Numbered from the stretch's first letter, positions 1 through 10,823 are shown. The stretch is DNA of 40,310 nucleotides from Bacillota bacterium (GCA_014896355.1 JADBKO010000032.1:1-40310), one strand, 5' to 3'. A program made the numbers and translations. The notes: generated by a model not told the origin, from the sequence alone.

Positions 1-2440
1 CATGGTCATCCTGCTCCCGCGCCAGCTGAGCCAGGGCCACCACAGTGTCCCCTGCATCCAGGGCAATGACCTTCACGCCTTGAGTGTCGCGCCCGGTTTG
101 GCTCACGGATTCCGCCGTGGTGCGGATCATGATCCCGGACGCGGTGATGACCATGATTTCCTGGCCGGGGTCGGTGGCCTTGATCCCTACGATGGGCCCG
201 TTTTTTTGCGTGAGCCGCAGTGTCTTGAGCCCCTTCCCGCCCCGGCTCTGGACACGGTACTCCGACAACGGCGTGCGCTTGCCGAAGCCGTAGCGGGTTA
301 CCACCAACAGCTGGGCGCCGGGCCTCACCGTATCCATGCCTACGACCTGGTCCCCGCCCTCCAGCTGGATTCCCCGCACTCCCCGGGCGGACCGGCCCAT
401 GGGGCGGACGTCGGAGACGGGGAAGCGGATGGCCTGCCCATGGGCAGTGACAAGGATGATCTCCGCATCGTCCCTGACCAGCCGCACGCCCACCAGTTGG
501 TCGCCTTCCGCCAGCTGGATGGCAGTCAGCCCGTTGGCGCGGATATTGGTAAACTCGCTGAGGGCCGTGCGCTTCACCACGCCCTGCCGGGTGCCCATGA
601 CCAGATAGAGATCGGGCTCAAATGAGCGCACTGGTATTACGGCGCTCACGATTTCGCCCCGGTCCACGGGAAGCAGATTGACGAGGGCGGTTCCCCGGGC
701 GGACCGGCCGGCTTCAGGCACTTCATGCCCCTTCATCCGGAACACCCGGCCGCGGTCGGTGAAGATCAGCAGATAATCGTGGGTGGAGTTGACAAACAAA
801 TGTTCGACAAAATCCTCCTCCCGCGTGGTCACCGCAGTAATGCCGCGGCCGCCGCGGCGCTGCACCCTGTAGGCAGCCACCGGGCAGCGCTTGATGTAGC
901 CTTGGTGGGTGATGGTGACCACAATCTGCTCCTCGTGGATCAGGTCTTCCTCATCCAGCTCATCTTCGACCTGAGCCTGGATCTCCGTCCGGCGGGCGTC
1001 GCCGAACCTCTCCTTGACCGCCAGAAGCTCCTTTTTCACGACGCCCATCAAAAGCGCCGGGTCCGCCAGCAGGCTGCGCAGGTAGGCGATGGTCTTCTGC
1101 AGCTCGGCAAACTCTTCCTCCAGCTTCTCCCGTTCCAGGCCTGTCAAGCGGCGCAGACGCATGTCCAGGATGGCCACGGCCTGCTTCTCAGACAAAGCCA
1201 GGCGTTCCATCAATGCCTGCTTGGCTTCCTCATCCGTGTGCGAGCCGCGGATGATGGCGATGACCTCGTCCAGGTGGTCCAGGGCGATGCGCAGACCTTC
1301 CAGAATGTGGGCCCGCTCCTCCGCCTTGGCCAGTTCAAAGCGGGACCGCCGGGTGACCACGTCCCGCTGGTGCTCCAGATAATAGTAGAGCATGTCACGC
1401 AGGCCAAGGATGCGGGGGGTTCCGTCCACCAGGGCCAGCAGGATGGCCCCATACGTGTCCTGCATCTGCGTGTGCTTGAAAAGCTGGTTGAGCACCACCC
1501 GTGGCTGCACATCCCGGCGCAGCTCCATGACCACCCGCATGCCTTCGCGGTCCGACTCATCGCGCAGGTCCGTGATACCGTCCACCTTGCGCTCACGCAC
1601 CAGCTGGGCGATGTTCTCGATGAGGGCCGCCTTGTTCACCATGTAAGGCAGCTCGGTGACCACCAGCTGCTGACGATTTCCGTGGGTTTCTTCTATATGC
1701 ACCTTGGCGCGGACCTTGATGCTGCCCCGGCCTGTTTCGTACGCGCTGCGGATGCCGTCCCTACCCAGAATCACGGCGCCGGTGGGAAAATCGGGCCCCT
1801 TGATGAAACGCATCAGCTCCTGCAGCGTGGCGTCTGGATGATCGATCATGTACGTCAGGGCATCCACCACTTCGCCCAGGTTGTGGGGCGGAATGTTGGT
1901 GGCCATGCCCACGGCGATGCCCTCTGCCCCATTCACCAGCAAGTTGGGGAAGCGGGAAGGCAGCACCGCCGGCTGCTCCAGGGTCTCATCGAAGTTGGGC
2001 ACGAACGGCACCGTATCCTTGTCGATGTCCGCCAGCATGTACATGGCCGGGCCGGACAGGCGGGCTTCCGTGTAGCGGGGGGCAGCCGGCGGATCGCCGT
2101 CCACGGAGCCGAAATTGCCGTGACCGTCCACCAGCGGATAGCGATAGGAGAAATCCTGGGCCATGCGGACCATGGAGTCGTAAATGGCCATGTCGCCATG
2201 GGGATGGTATTTTCCCATGACTTCGCCCACAATACGGGCGGACTTCTTATGCGGCTTGTCCGGATCCAGCCCCAGTTCCCGCATGCCGTAAAGGATCCGC
2301 CGCTGCACGGGCTTCAGACCATCCCGCACGTCGGGCAAAGCCCGGTCCACGATGACGCTCATGGCGTAGGTGATGTAGGACCGGCGCATCTCGTGTTCTA
2401 GATCAATGGGGACGACTTTTCCCTCGAGCTGATCGGCCAT
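1..2440 (-). CDS. gyrA: DNA gyrase subunit A (C-terminal end cut by window edge)
   Basis: This is the breakage-reunion subunit of gyrase, which with GyrB introduces negative supercoils. The frame reads open from an ATG at 2440, with GGAGGG just upstream, to the window edge, giving 813 codons. That is nearly the whole family length, so only a few C-terminal residues are missing. The catalytic tyrosine is Tyr123 in the motif [11 protein letters not shown]. The quinolone-binding region reads [11 protein letters not shown], with Met84 where E. coli has Ser83, while the Asp87 equivalent is kept. A GyrA-box-like QSRGGKG (residues 731-737, bases 230-250) in the C-terminal beta-pinwheel marks it as gyrase rather than topoisomerase IV. 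It is the last gene seen in the dnaN-to-gyrA run and begins 70 bp after gyrB. Confidence 0.97.
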   Translation of the reverse strand, partial: MADQLEGKVVPIDLEHEMRRSYITYAMSVIVDRALPDVRDGLKPVQRRILYGMRELGLDPDKPHKKSARIVGEVMGKYHPHGDMAIYDSMVRMAQDFSYRYPLVDGHGNFGSVDGDPPAAPRYTEARLSGPAMYMLADIDKDTVPFVPNFDETLEQPAVLPSRFPNLLVNGAEGIAVGMATNIPPHNLGEVVDALTYMIDHPDATLQELMRFIKGPDFPTGAVILGRDGIRSAYETGRGSIKVRAKVHIEETHGNRQQLVVTELPYMVNKAALIENIAQLVRERKVDGITDLRDESDREGMRVVMELRRDVQPRVVLNQLFKHTQMQDTYGAILLALVDGTPRILGLRDMLYYYLEHQRDVVTRRSRFELAKAEERAHILEGLRIALDHLDEVIAIIRGSHTDEEAKQALMERLALSEKQAVAILDMRLRRLTGLEREKLEEEFAELQKTIAYLRSLLADPALLMGVVKKELLAVKERFGDARRTEIQAQVEDELDEEDLIHEEQIVVTITHQGYIKRCPVAAYRVQRRGGRGITAVTTREEDFVEHLFVNSTHDYLLIFTDRGRVFRMKGHEVPEAGRSARGTALVNLLPVDRGEIVSAVIPVRSFEPDLYLVMGTRQGVVKRTALSEFTNIRANGLTAIQLAEGDQLVGVRLVRDDAEIILVTAHGQAIRFPVSDVRPMGRSARGVRGIQLEGGDQVVGMDTVRPGAQLLVVTRYGFGKRTPLSEYRVQSRGGKGLKTLRLTQKNGPIVGIKATDPGQEIMVITASGIMIRTTAESVSQTGRDTQGVKVIALDAGDTVVALAQLAREQDDH

Positions 2441-2509
2441 GGTTCCCTCCAAGGCGTGCTGGTTCAGCCAGCCTCCCGGATGGCCGGAGGCACTCCGGGA
2501 GAAGCAGGC

Positions 2510-4504
<1,995 letters not shown>

Positions 4505-4861
4505 CTACGGGCGTTTGCGTGCAGAGGGCCGGGCTGGGTCCGGTGGGTGGCCGGACCGCCGCGAGCGGCGGGCAGGACTTGCCGGCGGCACATAAACGGG
4601 GATGGTCAGTTCCTCCAGGTAGCCGAGCGGGTCCTCCGCACGCCTCTTCAGCGTAAAGCTGGAAACCGGTGAGAGAAAAACCCCCTTGCGGGTCACTATA
4701 CACGACTTGGGCGGCTCCTCCCCCACGTTGAAGAGCTCTCCCTGCTGGGCAGCGCGATGGACGTACTCGTCCCGCACGGCCACCGGGGCCTGTTCCAGGC
4801 TCAAGATCACGATGACGTCCGATAAAGACAATACCACATCCCCGCCGACGTGCAGGAACAT
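4505..4861 (-). CDS. remB: RemB-like DUF370 protein
   Basis: 118 residues. The N-terminal 80 or so match the DUF370/RemA-RemB family (MFLHVGGDVVLSLSDVIVIL, then a KSCIVTRKGVFLSPVSSFTLKRR-like segment, given here only in outline). In B. subtilis, RemB is a regulator linked to extracellular-matrix genes and lies between recF and gyrB, the same position as here. Family members are usually 80-90 residues. This one carries an Arg/Pro-rich basic tail of about 30 residues (SPARRSRRSGHPPDPARPS), which may be disordered or contact nucleic acid (inference). The start codon lies 6 bp after the recF stop, so translation is probably coupled. Confidence 0.88.
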   Translation of the reverse strand: MFLHVGGDVVLSLSDVIVILSLEQAPVAVRDEYVHRAAQQGELFNVGEEPPKSCIVTRKGVFLSPVSSFTLKRRAEDPLGYLEELTIPVYVPPASPARRSRRSGHPPDPARPSARKRP

Positions 4862-4867
4862 CCCGGC

Positions 4868-6058
4868 TCACCCCCGCCTGGTCACCTTCCCGTCCTGGAC
4901 CTCGTATTCGAAGGAACCGGGCCACACGTCCCGCAAGCCCGGACTTAGGGCTGTGGCAGTCAAAAAGACCTGCGTGACGGGTCCCAGCGCCTGCGCCAGG
5001 GCCGTCTGGCGGCCTTCGTCCAGTTCCGACAGCACGTCGTCCAACAAAAGCACCGGAAACTCCCCGGCCACCTGTTGAAAGTACCGGACCTCTGCCAGCT
5101 TCAGCGCCAACGACACGGTCCGCTGCTGGCCCTGGGAAGCGTAGATCCGTGCGTCCCGTCGGTCCAGCCACAGCGCCAGGTCATCACGGTGGGGCCCCAC
5201 CAGAGTCGTTCCCCGCCGCCTTTCTTCCGGGCGGCGCTGGTGTAGCTCGGAAAGAAACACCTCTGTGAGGCTGGTCACGTCCGGAGCCGGGGACTCCGGG
5301 CTTCCTCCAAAAAGGTACACTTCGTCATTGGCCAAACAATTCCTCTTTCCGCCCAGGGAGCACTCGTACCCCAATTCCAGGCGTTCGCTGCCCCCGGCCA
5401 GAGCCGCATGGGCTTCGGCTGCCAGTTTCCGCAGGCGGGCCACGGCCTGCAATCTGCCCACCACCAACCGGGCCCCCGTTTCCGCCAACTCCTGGTCCCA
5501 GGCGGCCAGCGGGGGCGGCTCGGCGGCGGACCCGGACGCCTGCCAGGCCCGGAGGACGCTGTTGCGCTGTGCCAGAGCCCTCTGGTAGCGGGCGAAGGCC
5601 GAGCGGTAGCCGGCGTTGAGCTGCACCAGCTCCGTGTCCAGCATGCGCCGCCGGCAGGCGGGGGGGCCTTTCACCAGCTCCAGGTCCCCCGGCGTGAACA
5701 CCACCACCAGCAAATTGCCCAAAAGCTGCGACAGCCGCTCCACCTTGAGGCCGTTGAGCCGGGCTTGCTTGGTGGCGCCTTCACCGGGACGCCAGGAATA
5801 TTCGAGCTCCAGAGTAAACCGTCCCAGCCGGCCGTCCACGCCGGCTGCCACCCGCATTTCCGGCGCGCCCCAGCGGATCAGGTCCCGGTCGGACGCAACG
5901 CGGAAGGACCGTCCTAAGGCTAGATAGGCGATGCTTTCCAGAAGGTTAGTCTTTCCCTGGGCGTTCCGCCCTAATATGAGGTGAACGCCCGGCTGCAGGG
6001 GCAGCTCCAAGGCGGGGTAATTCCGGAAATTCTGCAGGCGCAGAGTGGCCAGATGCAC
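4868..6058 (-). CDS. recF: DNA replication and repair protein RecF
   Basis: RecF is an SMC-like ATPase that helps load RecA at single-strand gaps and stalled forks. From the GTG at 6058 it is 396 residues, a normal length (350-400). Walker A is GRNAQGKTN (about 30-38), the ABC signature region is YASQGQQRTVSLALKLAE, and Walker B is PVLLLDDVLSELD. I prefer GTG 6058 because the protein then starts VHLATLRLQNFRNY, like other RecF proteins. An in-frame ATG at 6106 would add 16 residues and overlap the upstream S4 gene. There are a few low-complexity loops (GSAAEPPP, GSPESPAP). It lies between yaaA and remB in the conserved origin cluster. Confidence 0.96.
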   Translation of the reverse strand: MHLATLRLQNFRNYPALELPLQPGVHLILGRNAQGKTNLLESIAYLALGRSFRVASDRDLIRWGAPEMRVAAGVDGRLGRFTLELEYSWRPGEGATKQARLNGLKVERLSQLLGNLLVVVFTPGDLELVKGPPACRRRMLDTELVQLNAGYRSAFARYQRALAQRNSVLRAWQASGSAAEPPPLAAWDQELAETGARLVVGRLQAVARLRKLAAEAHAALAGGSERLELGYECSLGGKRNCLANDEVYLFGGSPESPAPDVTSLTEVFLSELHQRRPEERRRGTTLVGPHRDDLALWLDRRDARIYASQGQQRTVSLALKLAEVRYFQQVAGEFPVLLLDDVLSELDEGRQTALAQALGPVTQVFLTATALSPGLRDVWPGSFEYEVQDGKVTRRG

Positions 6059-6072
6059 AGCGCACGGCCCCT

Positions 6073-6309
6073 TCAGCGGCCGGGGCGATACTGGACCTGT
6101 AGGCACAGCCCCGAGCCGGCCACCTCCACCTGATCCCCGTCAGATAGAGAGTGGGCACGGCGGGTTTCGGTCCGGCCGTTGACCAGGACCTGGCCGGAGC
6201 CGATGAGCTGCTTCGCCTGCCCTCCAGTGGGCGCTGCCCCGGCCCATTTCAGGAACTGGTCCAGGCGGATGGTGGGCGTGTGGATGCTGACGACCCGCGT
6301 TTCGCTCAC
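6073..6309 (-). CDS. yaaA: S4-domain RNA-binding protein YaaA
   Basis: This small protein of 78 residues consists of one S4 RNA-binding fold: TIRLDQFLKWAGAAPTGGQA, then AKQLIGSGQVLVNG and SLSDGDQVEV. In Bacillota this S4 protein is conserved between dnaN and recF, and its precise role is unclear. Some work links B. subtilis YaaA to the ribosome. The start is GTG at 6309, whose GTGA overlaps the dnaN stop codon by four bases, a typical translational coupling. The stop is 14 bp before the recF GTG. The reading frame extends far upstream inside dnaN in another frame, but that part is antisense-free shadow sequence with no similarity to the family. Confidence 0.9.
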   Translation of the reverse strand: MSETRVVSIHTPTIRLDQFLKWAGAAPTGGQAKQLIGSGQVLVNGRTETRRAHSLSDGDQVEVAGSGLCLQVQYRPGR

Positions 6310-7526
6310 CGGTACATCACCGGCATGACCATGTACACGAAACGGCCGCCGGAGGCGGACTCCGCGGAGGCACCGCCGGCCTCTTCCGGCGCCGCGGGCG
6401 CGTCTCCCTGCTGGCGGGCAGCGTCCGGCGCCGGGCTGGTGGCCGTTGCAGGCCCCCCGGCCAGCGGTCCCTCCGGCATTAAAAGGGAGGCGCTGCGGCT
6501 GCCGGTACAGCGTAGCCGCACTGCGGCGTTGGGGATCACCCGCAAGGCGTCCAACAGATAGCGGGCATTGAACGCCACCTCGAGATCCTCCCCGGTGGAT
6601 TGTGCAGGGAGCGCCTCCCGGTAGTCGCCTTCGTCCGGTACGCTGGCGGATATCTGCAGCTGGTCTGCGCTGATTTCCATCTTGACGATGACTGCGCCGC
6701 CGCGGCTCAGCAGTGAAGCACGCTCCAACGCGCTTTGCAGGGCCAGCCGATCCACCACCGTTTCCGTTACGAAACTGGCCGGAATGATCTGGCGGTAGTT
6801 GGGGAAAGTGGCGTCGATCAGGCGCGTCACAACCCGGGTGGATCCCAGCTGAAATAGGGCATGGGACTTCCCCAGGGTGATCTGGGCCTGGGCCTCGGGC
6901 ACGTCTACCAGGAGTTTGGCCACCTCCTGCAAGGTCTGGGCAGGAATAAGCGCCTTGACAGATGTCGCCGCACCCTGGGGCTGCACAAACAGAGCCAGCC
7001 GGTAAGAGTCCGTGGCCACCATGTGGGCCTCGCCATCCTCGAGCTCCAGCAGCGCGCCGTTTAGGGAAGCACGGGTATCGTCGTTGGCCGCGGCAAAGGT
7101 GGTGAACCGGATCAGTTGCCTGAGGACCGGGTAAGACACCGACCACTGCAGGCCTTCCCCGGGGTCGGGCAGTGCGGGGTAATCCGCTGCGTCCAGAGAG
7201 TGGATCTCGAAATGTGCCGGACCGGAGGTGATGCGGGCCAGATGGGTGGCAGCGTCCAGGCTCAATTCTACCTGCCGGTCGGGCAGGCGCCGGACGATGT
7301 CAGCCAGAGCGCGCGCGTCCAGGACCATGGCCCCGGGCTCTTTCTGCTCCACGCCGAACTGGGTTTCGATGCCCAGGTCCAGGTCGGTGCCGGTGACGGT
7401 CAGTGTGCCGTCTTCCAGGTTGAGAAGCAAGCCGCTCAGGATCGGCAACGTGGTGCGGCTGGAGACGGCCCGTTGCGCTGCCTGAATGGCTTGAAGAAAG
7501 GGCTCCCGTTCGCAGCGGAAGAACAT
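6306..7526 (-). CDS. dnaN: DNA polymerase III sliding clamp (beta subunit)
   Basis: DnaN encircles DNA and tethers the replicative polymerase and many repair partners. It has three clamp folds. The start MFFRCEREPFLQAIQAAQRAV and internal motifs such as LPILSGLLLN and FNARYLLDAL are typical. The ATG at 7526 has AGGGAGG eight bases upstream. It is 406 residues, about 30-40 longer than usual. The excess is an Ala/Pro/Gly-rich stretch (about residues 354-395) inserted between MPEG and the final strand FVYMVMPVMYR, with no obvious effect on the conserved core. The stop codon overlaps the GTG of yaaA. It is separated from dnaA by 325 bp with DnaA boxes and an AT-rich patch. Confidence 0.97.
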   Translation of the reverse strand: MFFRCEREPFLQAIQAAQRAVSSRTTLPILSGLLLNLEDGTLTVTGTDLDLGIETQFGVEQKEPGAMVLDARALADIVRRLPDRQVELSLDAATHLARITSGPAHFEIHSLDAADYPALPDPGEGLQWSVSYPVLRQLIRFTTFAAANDDTRASLNGALLELEDGEAHMVATDSYRLALFVQPQGAATSVKALIPAQTLQEVAKLLVDVPEAQAQITLGKSHALFQLGSTRVVTRLIDATFPNYRQIIPASFVTETVVDRLALQSALERASLLSRGGAVIVKMEISADQLQISASVPDEGDYREALPAQSTGEDLEVAFNARYLLDALRVIPNAAVRLRCTGSRSASLLMPEGPLAGGPATATSPAPDAARQQGDAPAAPEEAGGASAESASGGRFVYMVMPVMYR

Positions 7527-7841
7527 GACTGCTGCCTCCCTGCCTTTGCCTGCCGCAGAGGTAGACCAAATGCGGCGAGTCTGTACGAAAATCTGTCACC
7601 GTAAAACTATATCATAAAATCGGCGGGGAAGGACATAAGGTTGTAGGTTAGGGAGAAGAAACTCGTAATCGTAGAGGCTGTGGGTTTGTGGATAAGGCCC
7701 CGGAAACCTGGCGGAGCCTGGGGGATCTGTCCACATGGGCTGTGTACGGCAGGACGCAGTTATCCCCAGAACGAGTCCTCCCCAGAACGGTCGAAAAAGA
7801 GGGTGCAAATGGGGATCGTGAATGGGATGGATCAAGAAGGG
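7527..7841. promoter_or_regulatory. dnaA-dnaN intergenic region with DnaA boxes and AT-rich patch
   Basis: No gene is seen here. A consensus DnaA box in minus orientation, TGTGGATAA, lies at 7687-7695, and a one-mismatch box, TTATCCCCA, at 7760-7768. The stretch around 7600-7620 (GTAAAACTATATCATAAAA) is the most AT-rich in the neighbourhood. It could be the unwinding element of a bipartite origin, as in B. subtilis where unwinding occurs between dnaA and dnaN, or the minus 10 region of a dnaN promoter (for example TATGAT at 7616-7611). No convincing minus 35 was found, so the dnaN promoter is not assigned. The origin role is inference from layout. Confidence 0.6.
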
Positions 7842-7868
7842 GCCGGCTGCGTTAGTTCTGCAGCCGGC
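7842..7868 (-). terminator. stem-loop spanning the dnaA stop codon
   Basis: On the minus strand a perfect 9-bp stem (GCCGGCTGC with GCAGCCGGC) encloses a 9-base loop that contains the dnaA TAA. It is followed by CCCTTCTTG, a weak pyrimidine tract rather than a true U-run. It probably terminates or attenuates dnaA transcription ahead of dnaN, or protects the 3' end. Its strength as an intrinsic terminator is doubtful. Confidence 0.5.
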
Positions 7869-9291
7869 GGATGACCTTCTGAATCAGCTCCGCCAGGGCG
7901 GGATCCTGGCGGAGGCTCTCCTGGATTCGTTCGTAGGCGTGGATTACCGTGGTGTGATCGCGGCCGCCGAAGGCCTCGCCGATGCGCGGCAGGGAGGCAT
8001 CGGTAAGCTCGCGGGCCAGGTACATGGCGATCTGGCGCGGGAAGGCCACAGCCCGGGAACGGTTCTTGGCTTTCATATCCGCTGCGCGCAAGGAGAACTG
8101 CTCCGCCACGGCAGCCTGAATCCGCTCGATGGTAATGGGGTTACGCTGGGAGCTGGGGGCCAGGTCTTTGAGGGCCTCGCTGGCCAGCTCCACTGTGATG
8201 GGCCTGTACGTCAGGGAAGCGTAGGCGGCCACGCGGATCAAGGCGCCCTCCAGTTCCCGGATGTTGGAATGGATCTGGTTGGCGATGAAATTGAGGACTG
8301 CGTCCGGCACCGCCAAGTGCTCCATGCTGACCTTCTTTCGCAGGATGGCGATGCGGGTCTCCAGGTCCGGTGCCTGGATATCCGTGAGCAACCCCCACTC
8401 AAACCGGGAGCGCAGGCGATCCTCCAGGGTGGGGATCTCTTTGGGAGGCCGGTCGCTGGAGATCACAATCTGCTTGTTGGCCTCATACAGGGCGTTGAAC
8501 GTATGGAAGAACTCCTCCTGCGTCCGCTCCTTGTTGGCCACGAACTGGATGTCGTCCACCAGAAGAAGGTCGATGGTGCGATAACGGTTGCGGAAAGCCT
8601 CGGTGTCTTCGTCCCGGATGGCATTGATGAGGTCATTGGTGAAGGTTTCGGAGGTTACGTACACCACACGCATACCCGGGTGGAGCCGCAAAGTCTCGTG
8701 GCCGATGGCGTGCATGAGGTGGGTCTTCCCCAGCCCCACGCCGCCGTAGATGAAGAGCGGGTTATAGTTGTGCGCCGGCAGCTCAGCCACGGCCCGGGCT
8801 GCGGCATGAGCGAAGCGGTTGCTTTCACCCACCACAAAAGTGTCAAATGTATAGCGCTGGTTCAGGGCGGGAGCCTCTTGGGAGGCACCGGCAGACCAAG
8901 CGCCGTGGCCTTCGTTGCCATCGGGGGTGCCGGGCGTCGATGTCAAGCCAGGGACGGGCTCGCCGCCGGACGAGACGGGACGATCCGGCGCCTCGGATGA
9001 TCCGGGGCCGGAGTCATCGGGGGCGGAGCCGGCCCGGCCGGTGATGAGCCGGAGCTGGCATGGATGCCCCATCAGGGAGGTTAGGGTCTTCCGCAGCAAG
9101 GGCGCGTAACGGTTCGCCACCCAGCGACGGGCGGTCTCGTTGGGGAATTGTACCACCAAGGTGCGGGTGATGGGATCGTATGAGAGAGGCTGCGTGTTGC
9201 GCAGCCACAATTCGTAGCTGGGCTGGGCCAGCCTGGCCTGAACCAGGGCCAGCGATTCCTCCCATAGATTTTGCAGCTCATTTTGTTGCAT
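7852..9291 (-). CDS. dnaA: chromosomal replication initiator protein DnaA
   Basis: DnaA is the AAA+ initiator that binds DnaA boxes and unwinds oriC. It is 479 residues. Domain I (1-80) is followed by a Gly/Ser/Pro-rich linker (about 85-142). The AAA+ core has Walker [10 protein letters not shown] (183-191) and Walker [10 protein letters not shown]. Domain IV has the DnaA signature helix-turn-helix ending [16 protein letters not shown]. The ATG at 9291 has GGAGGG upstream. It is transcribed away from the box-rich oriC. Two adjacent consensus DnaA boxes (9400-9419) lie just upstream of the gene in its probable leader, suggesting autoregulation (inference). Confidence 0.98.
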   Translation of the reverse strand: MQQNELQNLWEESLALVQARLAQPSYELWLRNTQPLSYDPITRTLVVQFPNETARRWVANRYAPLLRKTLTSLMGHPCQLRLITGRAGSAPDDSGPGSSEAPDRPVSSGGEPVPGLTSTPGTPDGNEGHGAWSAGASQEAPALNQRYTFDTFVVGESNRFAHAAARAVAELPAHNYNPLFIYGGVGLGKTHLMHAIGHETLRLHPGMRVVYVTSETFTNDLINAIRDEDTEAFRNRYRTIDLLLVDDIQFVANKERTQEEFFHTFNALYEANKQIVISSDRPPKEIPTLEDRLRSRFEWGLLTDIQAPDLETRIAILRKKVSMEHLAVPDAVLNFIANQIHSNIRELEGALIRVAAYASLTYRPITVELASEALKDLAPSSQRNPITIERIQAAVAEQFSLRAADMKAKNRSRAVAFPRQIAMYLARELTDASLPRIGEAFGGRDHTTVIHAYERIQESLRQDPALAELIQKVIRRLQN

Positions 9292-9399
9292 GGGTGACCC
9301 TCCGTCGGTGAATCCGGGCAGATTGCTTCGCGAGGCCCGGAGGGGTTTCCTTCCCCCTGGGGATGAAGCTGGGGATGGATCTGCCTTTCGGCCGCAGGT

Positions 9400-9419
9400 T
9401 TATCCACAACTTATCCACA
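9400..9419 (+). promoter_or_regulatory. tandem pair of DnaA boxes
   Basis: Two perfect TTATCCACA boxes in the same orientation start 11 bp apart (9400 and 9411), about one helical turn. They are the boxes nearest to dnaA and probably serve both origin function and dnaA autoregulation. Confidence 0.85.
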
Positions 9420-9435
9420 GGGGAGGATTCTCGGT

Positions 9436-9465
9436 GGTAAACCGGGGTAGGCTGTAGGTTGTCAA
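9436..9465 (-). promoter_or_regulatory. possible dnaA promoter
   Basis: On the minus strand, TTGACA (9465-9460) is a perfect minus 35 hexamer. Eighteen bases later comes TTTACC (9441-9436), a poor minus 10 with three of six matches. Transcription would start near 9430, placing the paired DnaA boxes at 9400-9419 in the initially transcribed region. That would suit DnaA autorepression. Confidence is limited by the weak minus 10. Confidence 0.35.
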
Positions 9466-9788
9466 GCAATCGGCGGGGGTTTCGATTCTCTGGTGGATAG
9501 GGGTACGCAGCCGGGCGGCTTTGGAGGGACTGGTTATCCACAGCGGCGGGAATGGGGACAAGCAGGCCGAGCGGAGCTTGGGTTTTGAGAATGTGTCGGC
9601 AGTTTGCCAACAAAGTTATCAACAGGCAGGGGATAGTTTGGGGATAAGGGAGTTCCCACAACCCTGGGGATAGGGCCGCTGGGGATAACAGCGGGAGATA
9701 CAGGGTTCTGAGAAACGGAGGCGTGGTGGACGATATGCCGAAGTACAATGGCGGTTGTGGCAGCGCGGGATGGAAAGAGAGTTCGGGG

Positions 9789-9821
9789 TTATGCACAGGT
9801 TTATCCACAAGCTGTGCATAA
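9789..9821. promoter_or_regulatory. phased triplet of DnaA boxes
   Basis: TTATGCACA (9789-9797), TTATCCACA (9801-9809) and TGTGCATAA (9813-9821, inverted) start exactly 12 bp apart. All three match the TTATNCACA consensus. The even spacing suggests a cooperative DnaA assembly site at the rpmH-proximal end of oriC. Confidence 0.85.
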
Positions 9822-9954
9822 CTGGGCCCGGACGGGCTTGGGGGCCGGAGGTGCCGGGAGATGCGCAGGCCGGCTCCACTGCCGGCGGCGGCCGCCGTGC
9901 GGCAGGCGGTGCCTGCCTGCGGGCTTGTGGCGCCGGCCGGCGACTGGGTGCGCC

Positions 9955-9984
9955 TTGACGCCGCGCAAAGCGCTGATTTATAAT
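9955..9984 (+). promoter_or_regulatory. rpmH operon promoter
   Basis: TTGACG (9955-9960) is followed after 18 bp by a perfect TATAAT (9979-9984), predicting a start near 9991. GGGAGG at 10003-10008 then precedes the rpmH TTG. This is the best housekeeping promoter match seen in the window, as expected for a ribosomal protein gene. Confidence 0.8.
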
Positions 9985-10018
9985 TTCTCTGATTGCAACA
10001 TCGGGAGGCTGCGTCACC

Positions 10019-10153
10019 TTGAAGCGTACTTTTCAGCCCAGTATCCTACATCGCAAGAGGGTCCATGGTTTCCGGGCCCGCATGGCCACGCCGCAGGGCA
10101 GGCGGGTTTTGGCTCGCCGTCGGGCCAAGGGCCGCTACCGCCTGACGGTGTGA
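10019..10153 (+). CDS. rpmH: 50S ribosomal protein L34
   Basis: 44 residues, very basic: [19 protein letters not shown], then [20 protein letters not shown]. This is the full L34 pattern (KRTFQPS, HGFR.RM.T..GR.VL..RR.KGR). The start codon is TTG at 10019, ten bases after GGGAGG, because L34 begins exactly at this codon and no ATG is in frame nearby. It is a structural component of the large ribosomal subunit. It is the first gene of the rpmH-rnpA-yidD-yidC-jag run, and its stop overlaps the likely GTG of rnpA. Confidence 0.95.
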   Translation: MKRTFQPSILHRKRVHGFRARMATPQGRRVLARRRAKGRYRLTV

Positions 10154-10566
10154 GCGGCGGAGTGGCCGGAAGCTCTCAGGGCCCGGATGGGCCGCACCGA
10201 CCAGGGAGCCCCGAAGGCCGCGGGCGCAGGAGGGTGCTCCGCCTGCGGTCGTCCCGGGATTTTCGCAGGGCGTACCGGCGCGGTCGTGTAGTGGGGCAAC
10301 GGCTGCTTGTTTTGTATTGTTCGCGGAACGGGTCCAGGGCAACACGGGTGGGTATCACAGTGAGCAAGAAAGTTGGCAAGGCTCACGCCCGGAATCTTGT
10401 GAAGCGGCGTCTGCGTGAGGCCATCCGGCGCTTTGACCTGGCTCCCGGCTACGATTTGGTGGTCGTGGCCAAGCCCGCGGCTTCGGATGCGCAATACCAG
10501 GATCTGGTACACGCCCTGTCCGATGCTCTGGGTCGGGCGGGTGTTCAGCAGAGGAAACCGCAGTGA
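10150..10566 (+). CDS. rnpA: ribonuclease P protein component
   Basis: This is the protein subunit of RNase P, which with the catalytic RNA matures the 5' end of tRNAs. The conserved core is [17 protein letters not shown], then [22 protein letters not shown], shown in part only. The RNR-type motif ([11 protein letters not shown]) is intact. The start is uncertain. GTG 10150 overlaps the rpmH stop (GTGA) and gives 138 residues with a Gly/Pro-rich extension. GTG 10234 would give the usual length of about 110, but AGGAGG abuts it with no spacing. The frame stays open upstream through the whole of rpmH back to about 9748. The last codon overlaps the yidD GTG. Confidence 0.93.
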   Translation: MSGGVAGSSQGPDGPHRPGSPEGRGRRRVLRLRSSRDFRRAYRRGRVVGQRLLVLYCSRNGSRATRVGITVSKKVGKAHARNLVKRRLREAIRRFDLAPGYDLVVVAKPAASDAQYQDLVHALSDALGRAGVQQRKPQ

Positions 10567-10823
10567 CATCCTTTTTGGTCCGTATCATCCGGTTTTACCA
10601 GCGCTATCTTTCGCCGTTGATGCCGCCAACCTGCCGCTTTTACCCCAGCTGCTCGGAATACGCGGCGGTTTCGCTGCAGCGGTTTGGCTCGCTCAGAGGT
10701 GGATGGCTGGCGCTGCGGCGCATCGCCCGTTGCCACCCTTTCAGCCCAGGGGGGTTTGACCCCGTGCCGGAAGGTTGGCCAGGCCCAAAGGCACAGGCGG
10801 GCAAAGGTCAGACGAAAGCCTGA
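10563..10823 (+). CDS. yidD: membrane protein insertion efficiency factor YidD
   Basis: 86 residues with the family hallmark [20 protein letters not shown], followed by [19 protein letters not shown]. YidD is a small membrane-associated protein that aids YidC-dependent insertion, and it is nearly always encoded between rnpA and yidC. The GTG start (10563) shares GTGA with the rnpA stop. The C-terminus has a short basic tail. Confidence 0.95.
   Translation: MTSFLVRIIRFYQRYLSPLMPPTCRFYPSCSEYAAVSLQRFGSLRGGWLALRRIARCHPFSPGGFDPVPEGWPGPKAQAGKGQTKA

Larger units (their letters stand above)
9292..10018. other. oriC: origin of replication oriC (upstream of dnaA)
   Basis: This non-coding region between divergent dnaA and rpmH holds six consensus DnaA boxes: 9400-9408, 9411-9419, 9534-9542, 9789-9797 (TTATGCACA), 9801-9809, all in plus orientation, and 9813-9821 in minus orientation. 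One-mismatch boxes lie at 9616-9624 (TTATCAACA), 9639-9647 and 9680-9688 (both TGGGGATAA). The region also holds the rpmH promoter. Open frames across it have no family resemblance and are taken as GC-rich chance frames. Together with the boxes in the dnaA-dnaN gap, this looks like a two-part origin of the Bacillus type. Confidence 0.9.

Noticed and set aside
725..2401. 558-codon plus-strand frame antisense to gyrA
   Set aside because: Its translation is the shadow of the well-supported gyrA frame.
9278..10017. long minus-strand open frames across oriC
   Set aside because: They cross DnaA boxes, have biased composition and match no family. They are chance frames in GC-rich DNA.
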